This document shows positions 6,566 through 15,576 of a DNA stretch of 15,576 nucleotides, one piece after another. The notes below the pieces were generated by a model, which was not told the origin of the DNA, made no database searches, and saw only the letters and a list, made by a program, of their open reading frames with translations. This DNA comes from an uncultured Acidobacteriota bacterium. GTDB lineage: Bacteria > Acidobacteriota > Thermoanaerobaculia > Gp7-AA8. Position numbers and translations under genes: made by a program. Location: NCBI GenBank assembly GCA_946887105.1, contig CAMPKJ010000097.1:1-15576 (forward strand). Direction: 5' to 3'. Numbering within the stretch: the stretch's first letter is position 1; the number at the start of each line of letters is the position of its first letter.

Positions 6566-6653
6566 AACGATGAACGATGAACGAGGAACGATGAACCAAA
6601 CCCGAGCACGATCCGAACGAGCTTTCATCGTTCATCGTTCATCGTTCATCGTT
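6566..6653. repeat. Inverted repeat built from tandem heptamers (AACGATG / CATCGTT), inside the act operon
   Basis: The left arm (6566-6595) is three AACGATG units and one AACGAGG variant (6580-6586), followed by AA. The right arm (6624-6653) is TT followed by four CATCGTT units. The arms are reverse complements over 30 bp with a single G/A mismatch (6585 against 6634). The 28-nt loop contains a further AACGAGC at 6616-6622. The left arm begins directly after the actB stop codon, and the right arm ends 21 bp before the actC start. No T-run follows, so it is not a standard terminator. Because each arm is a tandem repeat, pairing can slip by seven bases. In mRNA it would form a long stem between actB and actC. 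Confidence 0.93.
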
Positions 6654-6674
6654 GGCTGCACGACGGATTAGTCA

Positions 6675-8120
<1,446 letters not shown>

Positions 8121-8123
8121 GCC

Positions 8124-8672
8124 ATGGCCATCGGAAAAATCAGAGAAGGGTTGTACGGCGTGATCGCCGAGTTCAACGATCCGCAGGCGCTGCTCGACGC
8201 CGCGAATGCGGTGCGTGAAGCGGGATACACCTCCACCGATGCGTTTTCGCCGTTCCCGATCCACGGACTGGCCGAGGCGGTGGGCTTCCACAAGACCCGC
8301 CTCTCCACCATCGTCCTGGCCATGGGTGTGGTCGGTGGCGTAGGCGGCTTCTTCATGCAGTGGTACGCGAACGTGATCAGCTATCCGCTGAACATCGGCG
8401 GCAAGCCTCTGAACTCGTGGCCGGCGTGGATCCCGATCACGTTCGAGTGCACGATCCTCCTGGCGGCGCTCGGCGCCGTGTTCGGCATGCTCGCGCTGAA
8501 CGGACTGCCCATGCCCTATCACCCTGTCTTCAACGTGCGCCGCTTCGACTCCGCGTCGCGCGACAAGTTCTTCCTCGTCATCCAGGCGCGCGATCCGAAG
8601 TTCCGGCTCGAAGAAGCGCGGCGTTTTCTGGAGACGCTGGGCCCCCGTGAGGTGACTGATGTCCACTGGTGA
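8124..8672 (+). CDS. actD: Alternative Complex III subunit ActD (DUF3341)
   Basis: The 182-residue protein has a soluble N-terminal domain, two membrane helices (about 59-83 and 100-127) and a soluble C-terminal tail. The DUF3341 hallmark [11 protein letters not shown] lies at 39-49. The PYHPVFN and [12 protein letters not shown] stretches after the second helix are also typical. ActD is a structural membrane subunit of ACIII without cofactors. GGAGGAG at 8108-8114 is a strong ribosome site 9 nt before ATG 8124, and the gene starts 3 bp after the actC stop. The last 14 bp overlap the start of actE. Confidence 0.94.
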   Translation: MAIGKIREGLYGVIAEFNDPQALLDAANAVREAGYTSTDAFSPFPIHGLAEAVGFHKTRLSTIVLAMGVVGGVGGFFMQWYANVISYPLNIGGKPLNSWPAWIPITFECTILLAALGAVFGMLALNGLPMPYHPVFNVRRFDSASRDKFFLVIQARDPKFRLEEARRFLETLGPREVTDVHW

Positions 8673-9339
8673 CACGACGCGGGTGGCGCGCTTCGCGATC
8701 TTGGTCGCGTTGCTGGCGACGCTCGCCGGCTGCCGCCAGAAGATGGCCAACCAGCCGCGCTACGATCCGCTCGAGACGAGCGACTTCTTCGCCGATGGCA
8801 TGTCGGCGCGTCCGCGCATCGCGAACACGGTCGCGCGCGGCGAGCTCTCCACCGATCCGTTCTTCGATACCGGCAAGATCGACGGCGCGCTCGCGGACGG
8901 CTATCCGTTCGCGGTCACGCTCGAAGTGATCGACCGCGGACATCAGCGCTACGACATCTACTGCTCCGAATGCCACGGCCGCGTCGGCGACGGCAAGGGG
9001 ATGATCCCCGCGCGCGGATATCGCCAGCCGCCGTCGTTTCACACGGACAAGCTGCGCACCGCCACGACAGGACACCTTTTCGACGTGATGACCAATGGAT
9101 TCGGCGCGATGCCGCCGTACGGAACGATGATTCCGCCGCGCGATCGCTGGGCGATCGTGAGCTACATCCGCGCGCTGCAGCTCAGCCAGAATGCCACCGT
9201 CGCGGATGTGCCGGTGACGGATCGCGCGAAGCTCGACGCACCGCCGCCGGCGATGGCGCCGGCCACGCATCCGGGCGATTCGCATGGTGAGGCCGAGGGT
9301 GCTCGGGTTTCGCCGGCGGATGACGGAGGAGCGCACTGA
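8659..9339 (+). CDS. actE: Alternative Complex III monoheme cytochrome c lipoprotein ActE
   Basis: The 226-residue exported protein has a lipoprotein signal peptide ending in the lipobox LAGC (Cys25), so it should be lipid-anchored at the outer face of the cytoplasmic membrane. It has one class I heme c site, C102-S-E-C105-H106, with Met151 in GAMPPYG as the likely sixth ligand. The cytochrome domain is preceded by the conserved [16 protein letters not shown] stretch typical of ActE. It accepts electrons in ACIII and can pass them to the oxidase. The C-terminal 50 residues are Pro/Ala/Asp-rich and probably disordered. ATG 8659 overlaps actD by 14 bp and has GAGG 6 nt upstream. The TGA overlaps the ATG of actF by one base. 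Confidence 0.94.
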   Translation: MSTGDTTRVARFAILVALLATLAGCRQKMANQPRYDPLETSDFFADGMSARPRIANTVARGELSTDPFFDTGKIDGALADGYPFAVTLEVIDRGHQRYDIYCSECHGRVGDGKGMIPARGYRQPPSFHTDKLRTATTGHLFDVMTNGFGAMPPYGTMIPPRDRWAIVSYIRALQLSQNATVADVPVTDRAKLDAPPPAMAPATHPGDSHGEAEGARVSPADDGGAH

Positions 9340-10556
9340 TGGCGACCCTTCGTCCAACCGATACCGGCACGCCGCGCGCCACCGGGATCGCGCGCGCACA
9401 GATGCCCGCGATCCTCATCGGCGTCATCGGCATCATTGGCGCCGCGATCGGCTTCTTCACGGATGCGCAGGAGTTCTTCCGCGCCTGGCTGCCGGCCTTC
9501 ATCTTCTGGTTCCTCATTGCCGCGGGTGCGCTCGGCGTGCTGATGCTGCAGTACGTGACCGGCGGCGAGTGGGGTGTGCTGATCCGCCGTCCGCTCGGCG
9601 CCGCGGCGCGCACCGTGCCGCTGTTCGTCCTCTTCGGATTGCCGATCGCGTTCGGCCTGAAGCACATCTACGTCTGGGCCAATCACGACGTCGTCGCGCA
9701 CGACGTTCTGCTGAAAGACAAGCAGTGGTGGCTGACGCCGGGCGCCTGGATCATTCGCGCGCTGATCTACTTCGCGCTGCTTTCGCTGTGGGCGTGGCGC
9801 GTGCGCATCCTGTCGCTCAAGTTCTACGAAGACCGCTCGCCGTACGTCGAGCTCAAGCGCCGCAAGTGGAGCGCCGCCGGCCTGGTGGTGTTCGTGATGG
9901 TGCTGACGTTCTCCGGCATCGACTGGGTGATGTCGCTCGAGCCGAAGTGGTACTCGTCGATGTTCGGCATCTCCTTCACGGTCGGCGCGGGACTCTCCGC
10001 GTTCGCATTCGTGACGTTCTTTCTCACGCTGCTGTCCGACAACCCGGCCATGCAGGGCATCCTCAAGCCGATGCACTTCCGCGATCTCGGCAACCTGATG
10101 CTGGCCTTCACGATGTTGTGGGCGTACACGAACTTCTCCCAGTTCCTCTTGATCTGGTACGGCAACATCAAGGAAGAGACGCCCTACTACCTCAAGCGCA
10201 TGCACGGCGGCTGGGGCCTGATGGCCGCGGTACTGATCGTGTTTCATTTCTTCCTGCCGTTCACGATGCTGCTCATGCGCTCCATCAAAGACCGGCCGCG
10301 CACGATCGCCATCGTCACGGTGATCATCCTGGCCATGCGCTTCGTCGACATCTACTGGCTGGTCGTGCCCGCGCATCACGCCGACCACTTCTACTTCTCC
10401 TGGATCACCCTCTTCGCGTTCCTCGGCATCGGAGGACTCTGGCTGGCCGCATTCCTCTGGCAGCTGAAGGGACAGACCATCATTCCGATTCATGAAACGT
10501 GGGTCGAGGAAGCGATCCGCGAAGGTGCTCTGCAGAGGGAGCCGCACCATGCCTGA
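9339..10556 (+). CDS. actF: Alternative Complex III membrane subunit ActF
   Basis: The 405-residue protein has about ten membrane helices. It is the second, shorter NrfD-like subunit of ACIII, paired with ActC in the membrane. Features seen include the FSGIDWVMSLEPKWYSSMFG motif, the AYTNFSQFLLIWYGNIKEE region and the late RFVDIYWLVVPAH helix, all characteristic of ActF. It is part of the quinol-oxidising membrane module; whether it contributes to energy coupling is unresolved. ATG 9339 shares one base with the actE stop and has an excellent ribosome site, GGAGGAG, at 9325-9331. The end overlaps the next gene by 8 bp. Confidence 0.94.
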   Translation: MATLRPTDTGTPRATGIARAQMPAILIGVIGIIGAAIGFFTDAQEFFRAWLPAFIFWFLIAAGALGVLMLQYVTGGEWGVLIRRPLGAAARTVPLFVLFGLPIAFGLKHIYVWANHDVVAHDVLLKDKQWWLTPGAWIIRALIYFALLSLWAWRVRILSLKFYEDRSPYVELKRRKWSAAGLVVFVMVLTFSGIDWVMSLEPKWYSSMFGISFTVGAGLSAFAFVTFFLTLLSDNPAMQGILKPMHFRDLGNLMLAFTMLWAYTNFSQFLLIWYGNIKEETPYYLKRMHGGWGLMAAVLIVFHFFLPFTMLLMRSIKDRPRTIAIVTVIILAMRFVDIYWLVVPAHHADHFYFSWITLFAFLGIGGLWLAAFLWQLKGQTIIPIHETWVEEAIREGALQREPHHA

Positions 10557-11067
10557 GCACGTTCAATACGAAGACGACGATCTGTTCAATCCGGAGACCC
10601 ATCACGAGGAATCCGACGTCCCGGTGCGCCCGCTCTGGTGGGCGCTGGCGTTGTTCATCCTGTTCGCCGTCCTCACGCACGTGGTCCTCTACTTCATGTA
10701 CGAGGGCATGCTGAAGGCGGAGCAGAAACGGATGGACCCGCCCCAGACCGCCGTGCCGCGGCCGGAGAATGCCGGCGTGCCGCAGAACCAGCCGCTGCTC
10801 CAGCCGTTCCCGACGGTCCCCGCGACCGAGACCACCGCGACGGTGGCCTATCCGTACCAGAACACGCCGGTCACCGACATGCACAACATGCGCGCGAACG
10901 AAGACCGCGTGCTCCAGAACTACAGCTGGGTCGACAAGCAGCGCGGCGTGGTGCGCATCCCCATCGAAGAAGCGAAGGAACTGATGGCCGCGCGCATGGC
11001 GCTGGAAAGCCAGCGCACCGCCGCAGCGCCGGCGCCCGTGACCACCACCACCGGAGGCGCGCAGTGA
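10549..11067 (+). CDS. Uncharacterised single-helix membrane protein of the ACIII-oxidase operon
   Basis: The 172-residue protein has an acidic N-terminus, one membrane helix (about 29-50), a Pro-rich linker (63-97) and a C-terminal motif at about 119-148 reading DRVLQNYSWVDKQRGVVRIP followed by IEEAKELMAAR. I recognise this tryptophan/VRIPI pattern from small proteins encoded between actF and the SCO gene in other genomes with the same operon, but know no demonstrated function. The tail (about 158-172) is Ala/Pro/Thr-rich. By topology the motif probably faces the periplasm. It could be an assembly or linking factor between ACIII and caa3; that is inference from position. ATG 10549 has AGAGGGAG 7 nt upstream and overlaps actF by 8 bp; an upstream in-frame ATG at 10492 lies deep inside actF. 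The TGA overlaps the next start. Confidence 0.85.
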   Translation: MPEHVQYEDDDLFNPETHHEESDVPVRPLWWALALFILFAVLTHVVLYFMYEGMLKAEQKRMDPPQTAVPRPENAGVPQNQPLLQPFPTVPATETTATVAYPYQNTPVTDMHNMRANEDRVLQNYSWVDKQRGVVRIPIEEAKELMAARMALESQRTAAAPAPVTTTTGGAQ

Positions 11068-11861
11068 GGACCGCGCGGCGTGCTGCAGTGCTGGCGCTTC
11101 TGTGCGCGCTGCCGCTTCTCGCGCAGCCCACTCCTCCCAACGTCACCATCGCCCAGAAGCTCGATACGCGCATCCCGCTCGATCTCATGATGCGCGACGA
11201 AGGCGGCAGGATCGTCCGCCTGAACGAATACTTCGGCAAAGGGCGTCCGGTGCTGCTCAACTTCGTCTACTACCGCTGCCCGATGCTCTGCCCGATGGTG
11301 CTCGAAGGCACCACCACCGCGCTGACGGAGCTGAAGTTCAACATCGGCGAAGAGTTCGACGTCATCACGGTCAGCATCGACCCGCGCGACAAAGCCACCG
11401 ACGCCGCCAGGCTGAAGGAAAAGTACATCCGCCACTACGGCCGCCTTTCCTCCGCCACCGGCTGGCACTTCCTCACCTCGAACGAGACCACCATCAAGCA
11501 GCTCACCGAGGCCACCGGATTCCAGTTCTCGTACGACAGCCGCACCGACCAGTTCGCGCATGGCGCCGCGCTGCTCGTGCTCACGCCGGACGGCCGCATC
11601 TCGCGCTACTTCTACGGTTTTCAGTTCAAGCCGCGCGATCTGCGGCTGGCCATCGTCGAAGCATCGGATGGCAAGGTCGGCAATCTGACCGACGATTTTC
11701 TCCTCCTCTGCTTTCACTACGACGCGACGACCGGCAAGTACAGCCGCAACGCGATGATGTTCGCCCGCGCCGGCGGCGTGACCACCATGGTCGTCCTCGG
11801 CGGCTTCATCTTCGCGCTGTTTCGCAAAGAGCGGATGTTTCATAAAGAGCCCAGGCAATGA
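11064..11861 (+). CDS. SCO1/SenC-family copper chaperone with a C-terminal membrane anchor
   Basis: The 265-residue protein has an N-terminal signal sequence (about 1-21, MRTARRAAVLALLCALPLL), a thioredoxin-fold SCO domain and a C-terminal membrane helix (about 237-253). The copper ligands are visible: C72-P-M-L-C76 followed by Pro, and His166 in FAHGAALLV. SCO proteins deliver copper to, or reduce the cysteines of, the CuA site of cytochrome oxidase subunit II, which is encoded next. GTG 11064 is well supported: it forms GTGA with the preceding stop and has GGAGG 6 nt upstream at 11053-11057. The reading frame extends further upstream, but only as a shadow of the previous gene. The last 4 bp overlap coxB (ATGA). 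Confidence 0.93.
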   Translation: MRTARRAAVLALLCALPLLAQPTPPNVTIAQKLDTRIPLDLMMRDEGGRIVRLNEYFGKGRPVLLNFVYYRCPMLCPMVLEGTTTALTELKFNIGEEFDVITVSIDPRDKATDAARLKEKYIRHYGRLSSATGWHFLTSNETTIKQLTEATGFQFSYDSRTDQFAHGAALLVLTPDGRISRYFYGFQFKPRDLRLAIVEASDGKVGNLTDDFLLLCFHYDATTGKYSRNAMMFARAGGVTTMVVLGGFIFALFRKERMFHKEPRQ

Positions 11862-12859
11862 CAGATTTCCCACTGTTTCCCGAGCAGGCTTCGAGCGTCG
11901 CTCCGCTCGTTGACAACCTGTACCTGTTCCTCGTCGCCGTGACGGGCGGCGTCTCGCTGCTGATCTGGATCGTCATCTTCTACTTCGCGATCAAGTACCG
12001 CCGCCGTCCCGACAACGAGCTGGCGCAGGAGCAGGAGCCGCCGGCCATCCTGGAAATGACCTGGACGATCGTCCCGCTGATCATCTTCATCGGCATCTTC
12101 GTGGCCGGTGCGTGGGTCTTCCTGCGCATGCAGGTCGTGCCCAGCAACGCCATCGAGGTCTACGCGACGGGACGGCAGTGGATGTGGAAGTTCCAGCATC
12201 CGACCGGACAGCGCGAGATCAACGAGCTGCACGTTCCGGTCGGGCGCACCGTGAAGATCACCATGGCATCCGAGGATGTCATCCACAGCTTGTGGTTCCC
12301 GTCGTTCCGCGTGAAGACGGACGTGCTGCCGAACCGTTACCGCACGATGTGGTTCGAGGCCACCAAGACCGGCCGCTTCCACATCTTCTGCGCGGAGTAT
12401 TGCGGCACACAGCACTCCGGCATGATCGGATCGGTCGTGGTCATGGAGCCGACCGAATACCAGCGCTGGCTGGCCGGCGGAACGGAAGGATCGCTGGCGT
12501 CGCAGGGCGAGAAGCTGTTCCAGCAGTACGCGTGCAACACCTGCCACATGGATGTCGGGACGGGCCGCGGTCCGGTGCTCGCCGGCGCGTACGGCAAGAC
12601 CCGTCCGCTCGTTGACGGTGCGACCGTGGTCGTCGACGACAACTACATCCGCGAGTCGATTCTCAATCCGCAGGCGAAGATCGCCGCGGGCTTCCAGCCG
12701 ATCATGCCCACGTTCCAGGGACAGGTCAGCGAGGAAGACCTCATCCGCCTGCTGTCGTATGTGAAGTCGCTGCCGGCGCCGCAGACTACGACCGCGCAAC
12801 CGGTCGAGAGCGCCGCCGCGGTGACCACCACGCAGCCGGCCACCACCACGAATCCATAG
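11858..12859 (+). CDS. coxB: Cytochrome c oxidase subunit II with fused cytochrome c domain (caa3 type)
   Basis: The 333-residue protein has two membrane helices (about 21-44 and 67-90), a CuA cupredoxin domain and a C-terminal cytochrome c domain. The CuA ligands are His143 (VIHSLWFP) and C178-AEY-C182-GTQ-H186-SG-M189, with the bridging Glu180. The aromatic electron-entry patch GRQWMWKF is present. The heme site is C226-N-T-C229-H230 with Met283 (IMPTFQGQ) as the sixth ligand. It takes electrons from ACIII through its own heme and passes them via CuA to subunit I. The C-terminal 35 residues are Thr/Ala/Pro-rich. No lipobox or obvious signal peptide is present. ATG 11858 overlaps the SCO stop by 4 bp. 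The coxA ribosome site begins in its stop codon. Confidence 0.96.
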   Translation: MTDFPLFPEQASSVAPLVDNLYLFLVAVTGGVSLLIWIVIFYFAIKYRRRPDNELAQEQEPPAILEMTWTIVPLIIFIGIFVAGAWVFLRMQVVPSNAIEVYATGRQWMWKFQHPTGQREINELHVPVGRTVKITMASEDVIHSLWFPSFRVKTDVLPNRYRTMWFEATKTGRFHIFCAEYCGTQHSGMIGSVVVMEPTEYQRWLAGGTEGSLASQGEKLFQQYACNTCHMDVGTGRGPVLAGAYGKTRPLVDGATVVVDDNYIRESILNPQAKIAAGFQPIMPTFQGQVSEEDLIRLLSYVKSLPAPQTTTAQPVESAAAVTTTQPATTTNP

Positions 12860-12867
12860 GAACGAAG

Positions 12868-14529
12868 ATGACCAGTACCACCATCGAAGACGCACCCTTC
12901 ATCGAGCCTTCCACGAAGACTCGGCGGAACTATCTCAATGACGAGTACGGCGTGCTGTCGTGGCTCCTGACCAGGGACCACAAGCGCATCGCCATTCTTT
13001 ATCTCGTCGCCGTCTCCGTCTTCTTCTTCGTCGGCGGCATCTTCGCGTTCCTGATGCGCCTCGAGCTCCTCACGCCCGAGGGCGACATGTTCACGTCGGA
13101 CCAGTACAACAAACTCTTCACGCTGCACGGCGTGGTGATGATCTTCTTCTTCCTGATCCCCGCGATTCCGGCGGTGATCGGGAACTTCGTCCTGCCGATC
13201 ATGCTCGGCGCCAAGGACCTCGCCTTCCCGAAGCTCAATCTCGCCAGCTGGTACATCTACATGATCGGCGGCATCTTCGGCGTGGTGGTGATCATCACCG
13301 GCGGCGTCGATACCGGCTGGACGTTCTACACGCCGTACTCGACGCAATACTCGAACACGAAAGTCTTCGCCACCACGCTCGGCGCGTTCATCACCGGCTT
13401 CTCATCGATCCTCACCGGACTCAATTTCCTGGTCACCATCCACCGCATGCGCGCGCCCGGCCTGACCTGGTTCCGCCTGCCGCTGTTCGTCTGGTCGATG
13501 TACGCGACCAGCATCGTGATCATGCTGGCGACGCCCGTCCTGGCCATCACGCTGGTGATGCTGATGATCGAGCGAGTGTTACGGGTCGGCATATTCGACC
13601 CCGCACTCGGCGGGGATCCGGTCCTGTATCAGCACATGTTCTGGTTCTACTCGCATCCGGCCGTCTACATCATGATTCTGCCGGGCATGGCCGTGATCTC
13701 GGAGTGCGTGGCCGCATTCACGCGTAAGAAGGTCTTCGGCTACAAGTTCGTCGCCTTCTCGTCGCTGGCCATCGCCTTCCTCAGCTTCCTGGTGTGGGCG
13801 CACCATCTGTTCGTGGCCGGCATCTCGGTCTACTCGGCGCTGATCTTCTCGTTCCTGTCGATGTGCGTGGCCGTGCCGTCGGCCATCAAGGTCTTCAACT
13901 GGACGGCCACGATGTACAAGGCCTCGGTGTCGTGGAACACGCCCATGCTGTACGTCCTCGGCTTCATCGGCCTCTTCACCATCGGCGGCGTGACCGGCCT
14001 CTTCCTCGGCGCCCTGGGTGTGGACGTGCACGTGCACGACAGCTACTTCGTGGTCGCGCACTTCCACTACATCATGGTCGGCGGAACAATCATGGCCTAC
14101 CTGGCGGGCATTCACTACTGGTGGCCGAAGATCACCGGCCGCATGTATCCCGAATGGTGGGCGCGCCTCTCCGCGCTGCTCGTGTTCGTCGGATTCAACC
14201 TGACCTTCTTCCCGCAGTTCCTGGTCGGCTATGTCGGCATGCCGCGCCGCTATCACGCATACGCGCCCGAGTTTCAGGTGTTGAACGTGCTGTCCACCGC
14301 TGGTGCGACCATCCTGGCGGTCGGCTATCTGCTGCCGATGATCTATCTGATCTGGTCGCTGAAGTTCGGGCGCAAGGCGGGCTCGAATCCATGGGGCGCG
14401 GTGGGACTGGAGTGGGCCACGACCTCGCCTCCGCCGAAGGAGAACTTCCACGAGACGCCGGAAGTGACGTGGGATGCGTACGACTACCCGGCCTTCCTGA
14501 AGGCGATGCGGGAGACGCAGCATGTCTGA
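12868..14529 (+). CDS. coxA: Cytochrome c oxidase subunit I (caa3, A2-type heme-copper oxidase)
   Basis: The 553-residue catalytic subunit has about 12 core membrane helices. Metal ligands seen are His87 (HGVVMIFFF) and His400 for heme a, His398 for heme a3, and His263, His312 and His313 for CuB. Tyr267 of HPAVY is the residue that cross-links to His263. The D-channel Asp117 and Asn124 (KDLAFPKLN) and the K-channel Lys341 (VPSAIKVF) are present. The usual glutamate (HPEVY) is Ala265, and a Tyr-Ser pair (Y261-S262) precedes the His, which defines the A2 subfamily. It reduces O2 to water and pumps protons. ATG 12868 has AGGA 6 nt upstream, beginning in the coxB stop. It overlaps coxC by 8 bp. 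Confidence 0.97.
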   Translation: MTSTTIEDAPFIEPSTKTRRNYLNDEYGVLSWLLTRDHKRIAILYLVAVSVFFFVGGIFAFLMRLELLTPEGDMFTSDQYNKLFTLHGVVMIFFFLIPAIPAVIGNFVLPIMLGAKDLAFPKLNLASWYIYMIGGIFGVVVIITGGVDTGWTFYTPYSTQYSNTKVFATTLGAFITGFSSILTGLNFLVTIHRMRAPGLTWFRLPLFVWSMYATSIVIMLATPVLAITLVMLMIERVLRVGIFDPALGGDPVLYQHMFWFYSHPAVYIMILPGMAVISECVAAFTRKKVFGYKFVAFSSLAIAFLSFLVWAHHLFVAGISVYSALIFSFLSMCVAVPSAIKVFNWTATMYKASVSWNTPMLYVLGFIGLFTIGGVTGLFLGALGVDVHVHDSYFVVAHFHYIMVGGTIMAYLAGIHYWWPKITGRMYPEWWARLSALLVFVGFNLTFFPQFLVGYVGMPRRYHAYAPEFQVLNVLSTAGATILAVGYLLPMIYLIWSLKFGRKAGSNPWGAVGLEWATTSPPPKENFHETPEVTWDAYDYPAFLKAMRETQHV

Positions 14530-15223
14530 CGTCACGCTCCATCACGGCGCCGAGCACGCCGCCGAGCCGCACGAACACGGGCACCATCACCCGTTCCTGC
14601 AGCATCACTTCGAGGACCTCGGACAGCAGCACGAGGCCTCTACGCTGGGCATGTGGTTCTTCGTCGCGCAGGAGATCCTCTTCTTCGGCGGTGCGTTCTG
14701 CGCGTACTTCATCTACCGCTCGATGTACCACGACGCGTGGAAGCTCGGCTCGCATCATCAGGACTGGAAGATTGGCGCCGCGAACACGATCGTGCTGATC
14801 GGCAGCTCGCTGACGATGGCGCTCGCGGTCTGGGGCGCGCAGGGCGCGAAACGGAAGTTCACCACGCTGATGCTCGTCCTGACGCTGCTCCTGGGCGGGA
14901 TCTTCGTCGGCGTGAAGGGCTACGAGTACTCCGTGCACATCCATCACGGATTGCTCCCGGGCGCGCAGACCTATACGAACGTCGAGGCCACGCCGCAGCT
15001 GACCAAGCAGGTCGAGCTGTTCATGACCTTCTACTTCTCGATGACCGGCCTGCACGCGCTGCACATGATCATCGGCGCGGGGCTGCTGCTCTGGTTCATC
15101 AAGCGCACCTGGCGCGGCGATTTCGGCCCCGAGTACTACGGACCGGTCGAGATCATGGGGCTGTACTGGCACTTCGTCGACATCGTCTGGATCTTCCTCT
15201 TCCCGCTGCTGTACCTGGTGTGA
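14522..15223 (+). CDS. coxC: Cytochrome c oxidase subunit III
   Basis: The 233-residue membrane protein has about five helices (near 42-63, 86-104, 114-131, 165-190 and 208-232), the short form without the first two helices of the mitochondrial type. Family features include [18 protein letters not shown], the [16 protein letters not shown] helix and the terminal [18 protein letters not shown]. Subunit III stabilises the catalytic subunit. The first 40 residues are strikingly histidine-rich (11 His, including HGHHH), a likely cytoplasmic metal-binding tail. ATG 14522 overlaps coxA by 8 bp and has GGGAG 7 nt upstream. coxD follows after 13 bp. Confidence 0.96.
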   Translation: MSDVTLHHGAEHAAEPHEHGHHHPFLQHHFEDLGQQHEASTLGMWFFVAQEILFFGGAFCAYFIYRSMYHDAWKLGSHHQDWKIGAANTIVLIGSSLTMALAVWGAQGAKRKFTTLMLVLTLLLGGIFVGVKGYEYSVHIHHGLLPGAQTYTNVEATPQLTKQVELFMTFYFSMTGLHALHMIIGAGLLLWFIKRTWRGDFGPEYYGPVEIMGLYWHFVDIVWIFLFPLLYLV

Positions 15224-15236
15224 GGCACGCAATCCA

Positions 15237-15575
15237 ATGGCAAACCCGCACAATCCCGACCACGCAGATCACATCGGCCACGCGCCCGCGCATCACCGCT
15301 CGTCGCTGGCGTCGTACTTCGCCGTCTTCCTCACGCTGATGGTCCTGACCGTCCTCACCGTCTGGGTTTCCCGCATCGACCTCGGCGCCCTGAACACCTC
15401 CGTGGCCATGGCCATCGCCATCGTGAAGGCCACGGTGGTCATCCTCTGGTTCATGCACGTCATCCACTCGCCGCGCCTCACCTGGATCGTCGTGATCGCG
15501 TCCTTCCTCTGGCTGGCCGTGATGTTCGTGCTGTTCTTCGCCGACTACGCAACGCGGGGCTGGGCGGCGGGGTAG
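15237..15575 (+). CDS. coxD: Cytochrome c oxidase subunit IV (CoxD/CtaF-like)
   Basis: The 112-residue protein has three membrane helices (about 24-46, 55-76 and 81-104), matching prokaryotic cytochrome c oxidase subunit IV. IVKATVVILWFMHVIHSP in the second helix is the family signature. It is a small structural subunit of the oxidase. The N-terminus is also His-rich (six His in the first 20 residues). The gene is complete; its TAG ends one base before the window edge. It is the last oxidase subunit visible, but the operon may continue, since no terminator lies within the window. Confidence 0.93.
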   Translation: MANPHNPDHADHIGHAPAHHRSSLASYFAVFLTLMVLTVLTVWVSRIDLGALNTSVAMAIAIVKATVVILWFMHVIHSPRLTWIVVIASFLWLAVMFVLFFADYATRGWAAG

Positions 15576-15576
15576 G

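Noticed and set aside
3416..6628. A 1070-codon open frame on the minus strand opposite actB
   Set aside because: It is an antisense shadow of GC-rich actB codons: Arg/His/Ala/Val-rich, with no domain, signal or start site, while the plus strand has unmistakable Fe-S motifs.
6566..6653. Heptamer array considered as a CRISPR array or an intrinsic terminator
   Set aside because: The units are 7 bp without spacers, and no cas genes are near. The stem is not followed by a T-run and sits within a co-directional operon.

Overview
The window is a GC-rich bacterial chromosomal segment. About 12.7 kb of it (2872-15575) is one co-directional respiratory operon: a six-gene Alternative Complex III (actABCDEF), a small uncharacterised membrane protein, an SCO-type copper protein and a caa3-type cytochrome c oxidase (coxB-coxA-coxC-coxD). 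This gene order, a fused ActB, a CoxB with a C-terminal cytochrome c domain and an A2-type CoxA are typical of Acidobacteriota and related phyla (Gemmatimonadota, some Bacteroidota and Myxococcota). I favour Acidobacteriota but cannot prove it from the sequence.

Layout. 1-2176 is a loose accessory or housekeeping stretch: a possible minus-strand gene edge (1-72); a small membrane protein that looks like a type IV prepilin peptidase (A24) lacking both catalytic aspartates (98-532); a convergent ChrR-like cupin protein (538-984, minus); a GYF-2-like membrane protein of lower GC character (1209-1772); and a VapBC-type locus on the minus strand with an intact antitoxin (1961-2161) and a toxin gene cut short after about 45 codons (1830-1964). 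A DUF502 membrane protein (2177-2713) starts 15 bp from vapB in the opposite direction. The region 2714-2871 carries a credible sigma70-type promoter for the respiratory operon.

How the operon works together. By family knowledge, ActC and ActF (NrfD-like membrane subunits) oxidise menaquinol, ActB carries four Fe-S clusters, ActA (five hemes) and ActE (one heme) pass electrons outward, and ActD anchors the complex. The electrons go to the cytochrome c domain of CoxB, then CuA, then heme a and the heme a3-CuB site of CoxA, which reduces O2. SCO loads copper into CuA. Most junctions overlap or are a few bases apart with Shine-Dalgarno sites, so translation is tightly coupled.

The exception is the actB-actC junction: a 109-bp gap holding a 30-bp inverted repeat built from tandem heptamers (AACGATG x4 facing CATCGTT x4, one mismatch, 28-nt loop). 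It is the most unexpected structure here. The operon itself is a known system. I do not see a wholly new multi-gene system; the best leads are this heptamer hairpin, the peptidase-like protein without catalytic aspartates, the orphaned antitoxin and the uncharacterised protein between actF and the SCO gene.
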